DNA of 64,000 nucleotides from Aphanomyces cochlioides. Its lineage: Eukaryota > Oomycota > Saprolegniomycetes > Saprolegniales > Verrucalvaceae. The position numbers and the translations under genes were made by a program. The notes beneath the pieces were generated by a model that had not been told where the DNA came from, searched no databases, and saw nothing but the letters and a program-made list of their open reading frames with translations. Shown piece after piece: positions 22,323 through 34,979 of the stretch. The DNA lies in assembly GCA_019828595.1 (NCBI GenBank), contig JAHQRK010000030.1:434001-498000 (forward strand). Direction: 5' to 3'. How positions within the stretch are numbered: the stretch's first letter is position 1; every line of letters begins with the position of its first letter.

Positions 22323-25219
22323 TTAATTGTGTAAATCTGGGACATCAGTTTCCAATTGAGCTGTTTCGAGTTGAACCGATTCTGGCTGTACAGAATCAAT
22401 TGCTGCTGTCTCTGGTTGAGATTCTTCCTGCTGATCTGTGCCAATTTCAGGCTTAAGAGAGCCTTGAAGCTGGGAGTTATAGTGAGTCATCAGATCCTCC
22501 ACAATTTCGTCTGCTGTCGGCCGATCCTGTGGTGTTAGTTGCCAACACTTGGTGATCAAGGTCCACAACGGCTCAAGTTCACGATCCAAACCCTCGGGTT
22601 TTGCAGGTCGATCTTCTTCGCTCTTGAAAATTTCTTCTTTAAATTCATGTTCGCTGCAGTTTGAAAATGGCGTCTCATTGCAGAGGATTTCCCAAAGCGT
22701 CATACCAAACGACCAAATATCCGCCTTTTTTGTTACCTTTCGAGATTCAGAATAATGTTCTGGACTCATCCAGTTCATCGTACCAGCCACTTTCATTCCA
22801 GTGTTTGTATTTTCAAAGCTCGATACAGTCCGACTGAGTCCAAAATCAGCAATCGCCACTTCGTTTGTTTGTGTGATCAAGACATTATCGCTCTTTATGT
22901 CTCGATGGATAATATCGGCGTTGTGGAGAGATGCCAAACCCAAGGCAAATTGATATACTAAGGGAAGAAGTGTCTTGGGCCAATCTCGAACGTAACGACG
23001 GATATTGGTCTTGCATAACTGACAAACAAGAATGGGGAACGAACTTGTGGTACAAACGCCATGAAGAGTTAAGATATATTTCTCCTTTGAAATATTTTTC
23101 CAAGTTTCGATTTCCTTCGATATGGTTTCATCCCAATCAACATGGCCACCCTTTTTAATTTGGTCGAAACGCTTGACCGCCACTGGTTGACCACGATACG
23201 TTCCTTTGAATACGGTTGCACAGGCTCCTCTTCCCAATGCAGTATTAATGTCATCTGGATCAAACTTGACATCGTCTGAAGACAATCTCCACATCTCAAT
23301 TTTGTCGAAATGAATTGGTTTGGAAGATCGCTGCAAGCTTTGCTCGATGTGGGCTCTGCACGATGCCACTTGGTTTTCAAACGTCTCATCAGGAGACATG
23401 TTGTGCAACTTCACTTGAAGCTCGTAATAGTCCAAGCCGCACTTGATCTGTACGGCCAAATCCACCAACTGATTTCTTTCAATTTGACCAATTGCCGCAT
23501 TTGAAGTCGATGCCAACGAGCTGGTCAGTTGATTCATCTTGTCCATCATGTCACCGATGTCACTTCGGATATCATCAATACTGCCCATGACGTGAAATGT
23601 AGTAAAAAAACTATAATTCGCAGCTACTTCACGAAGACGGCCCTGGAAGTGCTGGATGTCATTCAGAATGCTCGTAATTCTTTCTTCGCGTCGGACATTG
23701 TCCAGCTGCAATTTCCAAGTTTGAGTTGTTAGGATTGTCGTTTGCCAGTAATTCTGGATATTTCTCAAGACTGAGAGAAGCGCTACATCTCGGCCACCTC
23801 GACAAATTACGCGACGGACAATGCTTACAATCATAAGCCCGGTGGTCAACACTTGCTCTCGGTGCAGCTGAAGTCTCAAGGACAATGCTAAGATTCCAGA
23901 AGCTGCTGCGGTTATTTCTGATGATGAATCGGAAAATTCTTCCAACGATTCAAGAATTAGTTGTGTTGCTGAACGAATACCTAAATTTCAAAATCAGCCA
24001 GTGGTTTGATATTAAGAGTCGAGTACTCATTGTTGTATCATCCATCTCATCGTAGCTGTCTAAAAACGTTTGGATTACTTCTTCGACAAGGTCACGAGCC
24101 AATTTGCCATCCTAAATTCCGAGATAAGGTTACGATAAATAGACAAATTGCTTGTACAATATTCACTAAATGCTTGTTGGCACCTGCATACGCCAATAGT
24201 TTCACAATATCCAAATTTCCATGCTTGGACGCTTTATGAAGTGGTGTGTTGTCCATCTATATGCCTGTGAATCTTTCAGACGTACGAGTGTCGCTTACAT
24301 CGTCGATTACATCCAACGTGGCATTTTGGGCGAGTAGTTCTTTCACAACGTCTAAATAGCCTTTTATTGCAGCCAGATGAAGGGAAGTCCACAGCTCCTA
24401 AGAGGTGCAATTAAATACACATGCAAAATTGTTTCGATACGTTGTTTGCGGCATCCACATTAGCGCCATGCGCCAAAAGTATTTTGACTACATCTAAATG
24501 GTTTGATTGTGACGCCCAATGTAGCGGAGTATCGCCTTTCTATACAAAAAGGCGAGTGAACTTCTGACGGTATTGCCGAGACTAGCTTTACATTATTTGG
24601 CACATCGACTGCTGCATTGTGCTCCAGCAATAACGTGGTAATATCTGCGTGTCCATTTTCTGCAGCTTCATGTAGCGGGGTTCCTCCAGTCTTTCCAAGA
24701 AAGATGAAAACATTTGTCATCAGCACATTACCGAGTCGGTAATATCCACCATGGCGCCTTTGTCGAGCAGTGTCTTGACAACGTCGACATGACGATTGTC
24801 CGCAGCTTCGTGTAGCGCGGTTTGGCCGTGCTGTGCCATATATTTATAAGACTATTTTTCCGTGTATTTTGAGCTCACTTTGTTTGGGAGATTAACGTCA
24901 GCCCCACGGGACAGAAGCTCCCTGACGACGTCTACGTGACCATTTCTTGCAGCCGCGTGCAATGGCGTGTTCCCGTTCTATTTCAAACAGCTATACTGCC
25001 AGTTGAAACTCAAGGATGCATTACCGAGTCTTTCACAATCAATGCCACGCCTTGACCCATTTGCCTGACAAGATCCAATCTACCATTGAGCGCAGCCTCG
25101 TATAGTGTTGGGATCACGTCGTCAATAGATCGTAGACCGCGGATTGTCCCATCGTACTCATAGTCCTCATCATCTGACATTTCGACGGGTGGTTCTTCAG
25201 GATATTCCTCAAAATGCAA
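22323..25219 (-). CDS. Ankyrin-repeat, helical-domain, TKL-type protein kinase (843 aa)
   Basis: Nine exons in transcript order: 25219-25025, 24977-24879, 24830-24732, 24690-24592, 24539-24441, 24397-24299, 24256-24158, 24111-24027, 23980-22323. All introns are GT..AG and 39-52 bp, and the joined frame closes at 843 residues. Exons 2-7 are each 99 nt and encode one 33-residue ankyrin repeat (for example NGNTPLHAAARNGHVDVVRE). Residues about 300-520 form a helical domain of unknown function. The kinase covers about 535-800: glycine loop GRGACATVF, Lys561, HRD 650-652, DFG 670-672 and WMSPEHY, so it should be active. The tail is rich in degenerate QPE/QLET units. Probably cytosolic, as there is no signal peptide. 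It lies 216 bp downstream, on the same strand, of the next ankyrin/kinase gene. Substrate and ligand are unknown. Confidence 0.88.
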
Positions 25220-25435
25220 ACTGACTTGGTCGTTGGAGACGTGAAGTCATCTGAATCGCACTTAGCAAGTGCATCTAAAATCCTCAAGTTTGATTGGAGT
25301 AAACACAATCTTTCTTGGAAAAGTCGAAGTTTTGAACTTGCAAGTCCGCTTTCAATCCGAATCTCATCGTCAATTTCAACCCTCGTGAAAAACTTTTACT
25401 AATATATTTTGTTAAGACAGAATATTCGTTGAAGG

Positions 25436-28400
25436 TTAAGATATTACGCACTGTTTGTCTGACGGATCTATTGTTTGATTCTTCGCTTGGGGATATGGCA
25501 TCGTCGTCGGCAGTGCAGCCACGGGCCATTTTGTATTGAAAGCAATCTCTTTCGCCAACGCCTCGGCGAACTTCACATGGCCACTGACGGAATAGTGGCG
25601 CATGTTGGCGAAGTCACTCGGCTCGAGTCCGCCTAGAATCTACAACTAGGATAAGACAATCCACCGACAAGTGAAGCTCACCTTGATAAAGACATAATGC
25701 ATGCGTAGATCTATCTTCTTCACTTTGGACATGGCGACTCTGGTGATTTCCTGGAGCTGGAGGGAGATGCGACTGCGCTTCACATGGTCTTCTTCGCCGC
25801 TCATGCAGTTCTCATCGCAGACAACGCAGAAAATGTGCGCCTCGGGTCGATCTAACATACAACACCCGCGGTTAGACCACTCAGGAGATGCAAGGATCGT
25901 ACACATGCGAACGTCTTTGAGCAATGCTGTGTAAGCTTCGACGATTTCAGTTTCAGAAGACACCGGGGGAAAGAGATCCTGCGTTCCCAAGTTGATGACA
26001 ACGACTTCTGGCTGCCAGGCATACATATCCCATGGGAAATCTCGAGATGCAATCACGTTCTTCCACATGGAGCTCATGTTCGGTCCCCAGTCAGCAAAAT
26101 TGCTCTTCACGCCTTTTCTACACAGCAACATCAGTCAGAATCAATACCTAGAGGCATTGACGTACCCACTCCACGCCAGGACGTGCGTCTCTGCGTTAAA
26201 CATGCGCGATGTGATGCAAGCATAGCCATTGTAGACGTTTTCAAAACGGCCCTTCATGCCTTTTGAGCTCGAACCTGCGCCTTCATTGCCATAGCCACAC
26301 GTATCTGAATCGCCGATGAATTCCATGCGGTGGGTGTATGGCGACACGTATGGCAGGACGACTGCAGCTTTGTCGACGATAAACCCATAGAACGTGCACA
26401 CTTTGAACGTCGAGACAGCGCCACACATTTGCGGTTCAGTACGTTTCGAGATAGTGATTGTATGTTCAGCATCGTTGTAGAATTGCGCGACGTCGTAGCA
26501 GCTCGCTTCGATCGTCGCTCGGAGGATGCATGTGAATTGGCCGTCGACGAAGACGTTGAAATAATTACCTTCACCCTTCAACTGGATTCCCACCGACCGC
26601 GTGTGCTTGACGTGGATCGAAAAGCTTGAATGTGGCCAGTCGAACTGAACCGTGTTCACTTTGATCTTGCGCGTCGCGTCCTCGTACTGTTTCAGGAATC
26701 GGCCGCTGAAGTGCACCATGGGGTCCACGGCCGTGACGAGTTTGTACGAGCCGTCCTTGTACTTGGAAAGATCAAAGCTATACACTTCCAGCTGTGCTCC
26801 ATCGTCTTGCTGTCCTTGTGACGAGATCGAGTCGCTCCCTGAGGCCATGTTGACGATCTCCATCGGGTGATTCATCGTTTGGCTGGCGTCGATCCACGGT
26901 TCATGAACATCTACACCAGAATGGAAAAAATCAGGTATTTCTTCACTCTGGCTTATACTCGAGATGCCGTGATTAGTCTGGACGTGGGTCAACTTTAATT
27001 GATGTACCCACTCGATGCTTTGGACACAATTTTCTGTAGATGCATAACTTCCATTGTTGATATTCAGTTGCGACTTGTAGTGAATTTCGAGATATTTTAC
27101 TATTTCGATAGCAGATGGCCGGTCAAATGGATATAAGTGCCAACAGTGGGTAATCAAAGTCCATAAGGGCTCCAGGGCAGGAGTCACATGATCAGGTTTA
27201 GCGGGTCGATCTTCTTCGGACACAAAAATAGAGTCTTTGAACTCGTGCTCGCAGCAATCACGAAATGGTATGTCATTGCAGAGAATCTCCCAAAGAGTCA
27301 TTCCAAAGGACCAAATGTCCGATTTTGTCGTCACTCGTCGGGGTCTCAAATATTGCTCGGGGCTCATCCAGTTCAATGTTCCCGATATGTTGCCTCCTAT
27401 CGTTGTCTTTTCAAGGCTCGTGGCGGTCCGACTGATACCAAAGTCACCAATGGCCACTGTATGGCGAATTGTCACCAAGACATTGTCACCTTTCAAATCA
27501 CGATGGATAATACCTGCATTATGAATCGCTGCCAAACCCTTGGCAAATTGATACACAACAGGAATCAGTGTTTCCGGTCGATCTCGGACGTAACGCCGAA
27601 TATTGGTTTGACACAACTCACTCACAAGGGTTGGCGTTACAGTGTTAACACACACGCCAAATAAGGTCAAAATGTACGGCTCATGAGATACTTTTTTCCA
27701 CGCCCTTACTTCATTAGCAATAGCTTTCTTGATATCGGCCGAGTCAGTCAGTACTATTTTGTCAAAGCGTTTTATAGCAACATCTTCACCTTGGTACTTT
27801 CCTTTGAACACAGTTCCAAATGCGCCGCTTCCCAGAATCTGACTACTCGTATCAAACTCAACATCCTTCGACGAAAGCAGCCACGACTCCGTTGTATCGA
27901 TTCGAAACGTTTCTGGAAAGTTTTGGGTATGTTGAATAATTTTCAAGGTTTCTTCGATTTTGTCTTGAGACAATCTAAATTGACTTTCAAGATCATTATT
28001 ACTTGGCGCATTCCTCAGGGCCACTTGACGTTGATAACACTCCAACCCGCGCTGTAATTGGATAGATAAATCAGATAGACCATCCCTTTGACGTCGCTGC
28101 TCGGAACTGCTCAAAAAAGATTGCAATGAAGTACCCAAGCTGCGCATTGTTTCCATCGCCTTTCCAAACTCGTGGCTTAAATCATTTGTATCTCCCACCA
28201 CTTGAATGTTGAGGTCAATTTTCAAATTTTGTGTTGCTTCTCGGAGTTGATCTTGCAGATGAAACAAAATAGCAGCAAAATCTGTTATCTTCCCTCGGTC
28301 AGACTTGTTTAGTTGCAATTTGGATGGCACGACGGTGAAAAGTGTTTTTTGATATAACTTTCGAAGGTCCTGAAGAACTTGAAGAACTGGCGAGAGTGCA

Positions 28401-29471
28401 CGAGGTCCCAGTAGTATTGGGTGGCGTAAGATCCGTTCGACTATCAGTCCAGTGGTTAAGACGCTCTCGCGGTGTATATGAGTTTCCAAAGACAATTTAA
28501 ATATATCTGAAGCGATTGAAAACAATTCTTCACTCTGAATTTTTGCAGTGTCCTGAAGAGCTTGGCTAATGCACTTTCTGGCTGACTGGATGGAGTAAGT
28601 TGCTAGGACTTCAATTAATTAGATATTCGACTCAGCATGTGGTATACTTTGCTGATCGCTGTTAGGCTTCGACTGAAAGTTCGCCTTCGCTTGATATGTG
28701 TCGAACAAAGATTGAACTGCTCGGTTGCCAACGTCGCGAGCAGATTTTCCATTCTATATGGCAAAAAATCAGCATACAAAGTATTAAATATTGTTGAACC
28801 TTGTCTCTCAAGTGCATATTTGCGCTTGCATTTAACAACTGGCATACGATTTCCAAACGTCTATTTTCTGATGCGACGTGTAATGAAGTCTTGCCCCTCT
28901 ATTTCATGTATTTCAACAATGGTCACTAGTCCGATTGTACCTCATCCACATCGTCCACCGCAGCTTTGCACCTCAATAATTCTATGACGACGTCCAAATG
29001 TCCACGGAGTGAAGCTTCGTGGAGAGGACTGCAGCCATCCTAATAGACGACAGTTAAATTAGCGACGTATCTCAGTTGACCTTGTTTTTTATATTAACAT
29101 CGGCGTCACGAGTAAGCAGAGCTTTGACAATATCCAAATATCCTTGGGATGAAGCCAAGTGGAGTGGTGTGTTGCCATACTATTTCAAAACATGAGGAAG
29201 TTCACTGTTGCAGTCATGGAAACCAAATCTGCCTCATTGACTAACGCCTGGTAGTCCAGCAATAATACAGCGATCTCCACGTGATTGTGAAGTGCAGCCC
29301 AATATAGTGGTGTTTTCCCATTCTATTTGAATATCATAATATTCCATCCATGGCAAGTTGGTATACTTTGTCCTCGAAGTTGACGTTTGCATTGTGGGAT
29401 AGGAGTTCACGCACGCTTATCACATCCCCGTCCTGCACTGCCTGCGCAAGTCTCTCATCTTGAGACGTCAT
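25436..29471 (-). CDS. Ankyrin, helical, TKL kinase and CE2-like SGNH esterase fusion (1210 aa)
   Basis: Ten exons in transcript order: 29471-29367, 29322-29224, 29179-29081, 29039-28941, 28898-28800, 28753-28648, 28602-26166, 26117-25903, 25851-25682, 25639-25436. The joined frame closes at 1210 residues. Five ankyrin-type repeats are followed by the family helical domain and a complete kinase (GSGAFGTVF, Lys480, HRD 569-571, DFG 589-591). With no stop or splice site needed, the same exon continues through a linker of about 90 residues into a CE2-like module. This has a beta-sandwich near 830-930, then MEFIGDSDTCGYGNEG with Ser968, AWSGKG, NLGTQD at 1057-1062 and His1158 in RHYSVSGH. CE2 enzymes deacetylate sugars and are normally secreted, but no signal peptide is seen here. 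The usual GTND reads GTQD, so activity is doubtful. The alternative is two genes, with an internal start near the linker ATGs. Confidence 0.8.
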
Positions 29472-29696
29472 TAAAGCGGATTCGAATTCAACTGAGTCTT
29501 GTTGAGTAAGCAAAGACGACCTGTCTTGCCACACCGCAGATCCAAAACCGGAAGCCAAACTGACTTGAAGATGGACATGTCCAACTGTAGTCTGTGTTGT
29601 GATTGGAAAAAAAGACGCGAATACTGAAAAATCGTTAATTGCTCTTTGCTGCCGTAACTTGTCCATCCATATTCCTTCAAAATTTGTATTTTTTTT
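29472..29696. other. Upstream region of the kinase-esterase gene
   Basis: An in-frame extension to an ATG at 29666 exists, but its residues do not look like the first exon of relatives. The start at 29471 gives the same 105-nt first exon as the 4015 relative. No other feature is seen before the TIR element begins. Confidence 0.4.
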
Positions 29697-30540
29697 ATTG
29701 TCGATTTCATTCTAAATTGTGAGAGGGGTCTCAAATGTATCGATTTTTCAAATCGATCAGCCAATCCGAATCGAGTATTTACCAAGTTCACGCAAAACAC
29801 ACCTATACACACGTGAATTTTATTTGGCCAATTTACCGTACTTTTCATTTATACTTGACTTCAGTATGATGGAATTGATTTGGAAATGAACTCAATTTTG
29901 GTAGAAAAATACAAATTTGGGTGAAAAAGACAATACCAAAATAGAATTCTATTCCAAATCGATTCGATCATACTGAAGTCAAGTATAAATGGAAAGTATG
30001 GCAATCGTCCCAAATTAATTACACGTGTGTCTGGGTGTGTTTTGCGTGAATTTTGGCTGAGCATTATGTATAGATTAAATCGGAAACACGACAATTTTAT
30101 CCGACAATTTTATGATTGGTCAAAAAGAATAACGTAATGCGCCAGTTTTTCGGTCTAGAGCCAATTTTTCGAACTAAGCATTAGCCAATCAAATGAGAGA
30201 ACAAAAAACTCTACACATTAATGTCTTTATTAATTTATATTTTTCCTTTGCCAAACCGTATAATTTAATTTATAAAATGGTCATAAATATTTATGCCTTT
30301 GAAAATAAATAAATACTCTTATTTTCAATATTTTACGATATGTGTCGGCCGCGACAACTTCCTCGTCCAATCACCTGATTCGAATGAGTTTACAACCAAT
30401 CAGAGAACGATTTTGTGTCGGTTGTCCAATCAAAAGTCTGAAATTTGTCGGTTTTTTGTCGTGTGTATATTATGTATCGATTTTTCAAATCGATACATTT
30501 CGGACCCCCCCTCACAATTTCGAATGAAATCGACAGTATA
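29697..30540. mobile_element. Non-autonomous TIR element, about 0.84 kb
   Basis: The ends are inverted copies of about 58 bp. The left end, from about 29698, reads CGATTTCATTCTAAATTGTG; the right end finishes at about 30536 with the complement (CACAATTTCGAATGAAATCG). Both lead inward to the palindromic CGATTTTTCAAATCG. A second, internal inverted pair (about 29760-29925 against 29935-30060, sharing CATACTGAAGTCAAGTATAA) makes the left half a near-palindrome. No coding capacity. Related copies lie at 3160-3346, around 3690-3880, and on both sides of the 938-bp array. Confidence 0.7.
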
Positions 30541-31067
30541 TCATCGCTAGTAAACAAATGACATACAACGGTACATCGTTGAGGAGTTGGGGAAACGGTT
30601 TAAAGCTAATATAGTATGTATATAATAATACATCGAAGTATTCTCGATTTGGTAAAATTTCCACATCGAATCACGCAAGTCGAATCAATCGATCACACAT
30701 CTGATTGGGATAAAAACAAACAAAATGATTTAATTGGTCAATTTTTAAACAATGAGACTCCTGAATTATCAATTATGGATGCTCCATTGTCCACGCTCTT
30801 CCGCTCATGCAGACAGACGAGACGATTCAAATTACTCTCAAGGGAGCCGCTGGGAGCGCATGGATCACGCTCCAGCTGTTACGACTGCTCACTAACTTCT
30901 TAAGTACGATTTCAAAAATCCTGGATGAAATAGAAGGTTCAACGTGACAACGAAATGCATTTTGCCCGTCAAAACGATGAATCTATTACTTAAGGTTCTA
31001 ACGCAACACGTAAGTACGAGACTAAGTACGAGAGTAATTTTTACATACAAACGTCAAGTCAACAAAT

Positions 31068-31215
31068 GAGTAATTTTTATATCTTTATCCAAGTACAAAA
31101 TTAGCAATTTTTATATACTTTATCCAAGTACAAAATTAGCAATTTTTACATACTTTATCCAAGTACAAAATTAGCAATTTTTACATACTTTATCCAAGTA
31201 CAAAATGAGCAATTT
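31068..31215 (+). repeat. 35-bp tandem repeat, about 4 copies
   Basis: Units contain TTTATCCAAGTACAAAAT followed by TAGCAATTTTTA, with minor changes between copies (first copy diverged, last ends ATGAGC). AT-rich, without coding potential. Confidence 0.85.
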
Positions 31216-31360
31216 GAGACAAGTTCGTTCATTGTTGTCAGCACTTCCAACCAACATCAACTAATTTGACCACTCAAGGTTGTATTGCCCCATATCCATG
31301 GCAAATATCCATTTGTCAATTATTTGGTGTGTAGCTCAATACTCGGTGTCATATTTTGTC

Positions 31361-31415
31361 ACAACTGCCACGTCCAGCATCATCGTGCACCCATGATGCT
31401 GGACGTGGCAGTTGT
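31361..31415. repeat. Perfect 23-bp inverted repeat with 9-nt loop
   Basis: Left arm 31361-31383 (starts ACAACTGCCACGTCC) is perfectly complementary to 31393-31415. The loop is CGTGCACCC. The arms are GC-richer than their surroundings. A transcript would form a long perfect stem. Confidence 0.9.
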
Positions 31416-32159
31416 CGATAATATTAATAATCAAACAATTCCACATACAAAATGAAAATATATTGTCCTACTATTTAAAATAATACCTGCCAAAGACGAT
31501 TGAATGGCAGTTGAGTTTTTCTGGGACGATGCAAGGTGAGATGCATGTCTTAGGATAGCTTCACTCGGGCAGAAAAGGCCGCTGAATAAGCGGTCAACAC
31601 ACTGTGCAGTAGGGTGACGAGCCCTTTCTGCCACTTTAAGCCATACCCTGGCCAGAGGCTTGGACTCCGAAAGGCGAATTCCGACGCGATATGCGAATGT
31701 TACGAAGTAGGGCCTTTTTGGCTCGAAATACCGGACATTTTCATGGAGCAGCCAGGGACAGCTAAAACGTGTGTTTTTACTGTATTTTCATATTGACTTT
31801 GGACGAGTAAATCCTCTCCCCATAGTTCAACTTTTTTACAGCAAGGGGACAATGTGTAACGTTGGTTACCACTATTGCAACTGATGGTGCTACTTTTTTT
31901 GACGGAGTACCACTGTTGATAGTGGGCCTACGGCGAGTAGATTGAAACACTTCAGGGGTGTTTCATGATACTTAGCAGGTGTATTACCCAGTATCAAAGT
32001 TTCAACTCATTGGATGTACGAGTTCAATAAGCGATATTAAACAATGTGATGTTTAATAAATACCGCGAATTCTGTACGATTTATGAAAGAAATGAGTAGT
32101 ATTTTCTGGCAAACCACATATCCACAGTATTTTTACGATCCAATCACATTATCATTTTT

Positions 32160-34075
32160 GTGTTGATGTTTTTGTATGAACATTTGTCTGACGCAGTTTT
32201 CTGCGTAGAAAATAACAACTATTCGGCCTCTAAGAAAGGCAAAGGCAATGGCAATCATGACAATGACAATCAAGGACATACGATCGATAACTCCGAACCT
32301 GGGAAGCAAGCAGAGCGGAATGAAGTGCATGCTACCGAACAAGAGTCTACATCAACTGGAGCTAATGGCCGAGCTGTGGATGACGATGCCTTGAATCAGG
32401 GCAATATTAACGACGAGGCGGCTATGAGAAAGGCCAAGAAGGCGGAGTACAACAAACGTGCTCGCGAAAAGAAACGGCAAACTCTCCTGGATGCAGTCGA
32501 CGAAGAGGTGGCAATGGAAAAATCCAAAAAGGCGTAGTACAACAATCGTGCTCGCGAAATGAAACGGCTAGGTCTCCTGGAAGAGGTCGACAAATCCAAA
32601 ATGGCGGAGTACAACAATCGTGCTCGCGAAAAGAAACGGCTCCGGAATAAACCCAAGGGTCGCCCGAAGAAGAAGAGTGATCACAACAGTGCACGCGTCA
32701 GTTTCGATGACTTCGATGAATCATTGGTGCCTCTTCATACTATTGAGCAGCGTTCCATTTGCCGCCATTGCGAAGCGAAGATTTGGCCAGGCGAAGAAAA
32801 GGACTGCTGCGGTGGAGGCACTCGAGTGCTGCCTGTTGCTACCTGGCCTGACACACCCGAGTTTTGCGAATACATTGCTTTGTTCAAAACCAGAGGGTTT
32901 GTCAATAACACTCGCCGGTACAACGCCCTCTTTGCCTTTACATCTATTGGTACCCAAGAAATTATTCACGGCAACGGTGGGCCGAGATCTTATACAATCC
33001 AAGGCGCTTTGCATCATTTAATTGGACCACTGTTGCCTGCGGACGAAGAACAAGCCAGTTACGCCCAGATCTACATTACGGATCCTGAAACGCAAGCAAG
33101 CATACGACGAAGAATGCTTGGGGGAAATCTTAATGTGTCAACTGTGACGAAAATCCAGCGTCTACTACTACAGCACAACGCGTTCACCCAGCTGTACAAG
33201 CATGCGAGGATATTCCAAAGGATGACGACATGAGATTAGTGCTCACTGCTCAGCCTCGAAGCAACAGCCGAACGCATAACCTTCCTACGTGTTCTGAAAT
33301 CGCTGTTCTTTTTTCAGAAACGTCCAAGTCAGGGCGTCATATCTTACTGCATGGTATTGATGGCCCCGTACTCAGCGAAGTTCAGCAAAACTATCACGTT
33401 GGTAAACATGTGCGTTTGGATCGACAACCGGGGGAACAACGCTTATTTCGCATTAAGGAATTTCATTCGGCATATGACCCGCTTCAATACCCTTTGCTCT
33501 TCCCCACTGGGACTTTGGGGTGGTCGTTTGACAACAAGAGCGGTCGCAATCATGGAAACGTGAGTTTGAACGATTATTCTCGATACCATTTGCACGAGCG
33601 CGGTGCATTTTCTCCATTACATGCCAGCAGACCTCTATTTCAAGTGTTTGCAGTCGACAATTTTGCAAAGGTGGAAAACCAAAGGCTTCGATATATTCGT
33701 TACCAAACCAACAACCTCCGCAGCGACACGTACCGCGCACTTCATGACGCTGTTTCGGATGATATGGACCTCAGAAGCATTGGAAAAAGGACTGTTTTGC
33801 CGTCATCTTACACGGGTGGACCTCGGTACATGAGACAACGTTACCTTGACGCAATGGCAATTGTTCGCAAGTTCGGTCGACCAGACCTTTTTATCACTGT
33901 GACATGCAATCCAAAGTGGGTTGAAATCGACAGGGAGCTGGAATTGGCGGAAGACGACTATGGATTGTTCATTTCGGTCTTCAATGAGGTTCTTCGTTCA
34001 TCTTTTAATGATCATGAAACAACCGACGATGAGGTCAATGGCGTCCGTCGTTCCATCAAAAATTACTTCAGTTGA
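32160..34075 (+). pseudogene. Helitron replicase (Rep N-terminal part) relic
   Basis: The frame 33230-34075 contains the Helitron helicase-like/Rep block, with MRLVLTAQPRSNSR, DPLQYPLLFPTG and GRPDLFITVTCNPKW. The frame 32559-33233 holds the region before it (RSICRHCEAKIWPGEE, LHHLIGPLLP), and 32160-32537 a basic N-terminus. The basic part has three imperfect units with EYNNRAREKKR. The gene is dead in three ways. A TAG replaces the expected GAG at 32535-32537 in the second basic unit. A frameshift near 33200 separates the Rep halves. The protein ends before the HUH motif, and no SF1 helicase follows. Helitron ends (5' TC, 3' hairpin plus CTRR) were not found. Confidence 0.85.
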
Positions 34076-34979
34076 TGGCTGATTGGGTCTCGTTGGAATC
34101 TTGTTAGGAACGACAATGCAAATTGTGGCTTCCATTGGGAAGAATTTTGTACCTTCAAGTTTTGCACCAAATTTAAAGATGGTTTAGACTTGGACTTTTC
34201 TCCTGAAATAGCACACGAACTCCAATGGCAAGATCCTAGTTGCTCAGTAAATTAGCGACAAATAATAAATCTCTGAAAAGGTAGCATGATGTGATTCTAC
34301 CTGTAGACGATTATTTACTTCGAGTGACTGGAAATCAAGTACGAGATACTGATGGTTTTCACTTGAGAATAAACATGGACATTTCAAGCAAGAAGAGAGT
34401 AAATAATTGAGGTGAAAACATTAGAGTCGATATGCATTGTGTAAAATTTCGTTCATGTACTTTCGAGAGAGTTTACGACTTTCAACAGAGCGACTATACG
34501 TGGAGCAATTCAGCTAACAAACAAAATTGTCTAAAGGTCCTGGTCGGGAGTGGAAAACCAGGACGGAAAGCATTTCATTGGCAGATTTATCCGGATTCCG
34601 GATGTGAGCTCTGGTTTTCATTAACAAAGGTGTGGCACCTCTGTTTTTTGCCCTGGTTTTTGACACTCGCGTTTTCTCCCGACCAGGGCCGAAGGAGATT
34701 TAATTGAAGTGCCAATCGCTTCAAAATTTGACGACCAGTTATTCTGTGTGTATGCAATGCCTCACGAGCCATGATTGCAATGACGGCTATGCATTTAGAT
34801 TTTATCCCAACTTGGAGGGATCACGAAACAGTGGTTGAGATATATATAATTTTTGATTATCCTGAGATGAACAATTCAATAGTATAAAATTAGAATTGGG
34901 CGAGTCATTGAGGTCCTTGGGGGCATGACTACCGATGAATACAACTGCCTCGGCCTGTTTAATCAAAACGTAATTCTTT
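34076..34979. other. Intergenic, no gene recognised
   Basis: Contains a small inverted-repeat element (34536-34690). Nothing in the 34076-34430 stretch after the Helitron relic resembles the missing Helitron parts. Confidence 0.45.
34536..34690. mobile_element. Small inverted-repeat element, about 155 bp
   Basis: The ends are 15-nt inverted repeats with one mismatch: GGTCCTGGTCGGGAG at the left and the complement of GGCCCTGGTCGGGAG at the right. An inner ACCAGG motif repeats close to each end. There is no coding sequence. No clear target duplication is visible, so the class is undecided. Confidence 0.5.

Larger units (their letters stand above)
30541..32159. other. Intergenic with a 35-bp tandem repeat and a perfect hairpin
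   Basis: No protein is recognised. A 95-codon frame at 30616-30903 has no known match. Two repeats inside are listed separately (31068-31215 and 31361-31415). Confidence 0.5.

Noticed and set aside
26254..26629. Frames of about 100 codons on both strands within the esterase part
   Set aside because: They are shadows of the conserved CE2-like frame.
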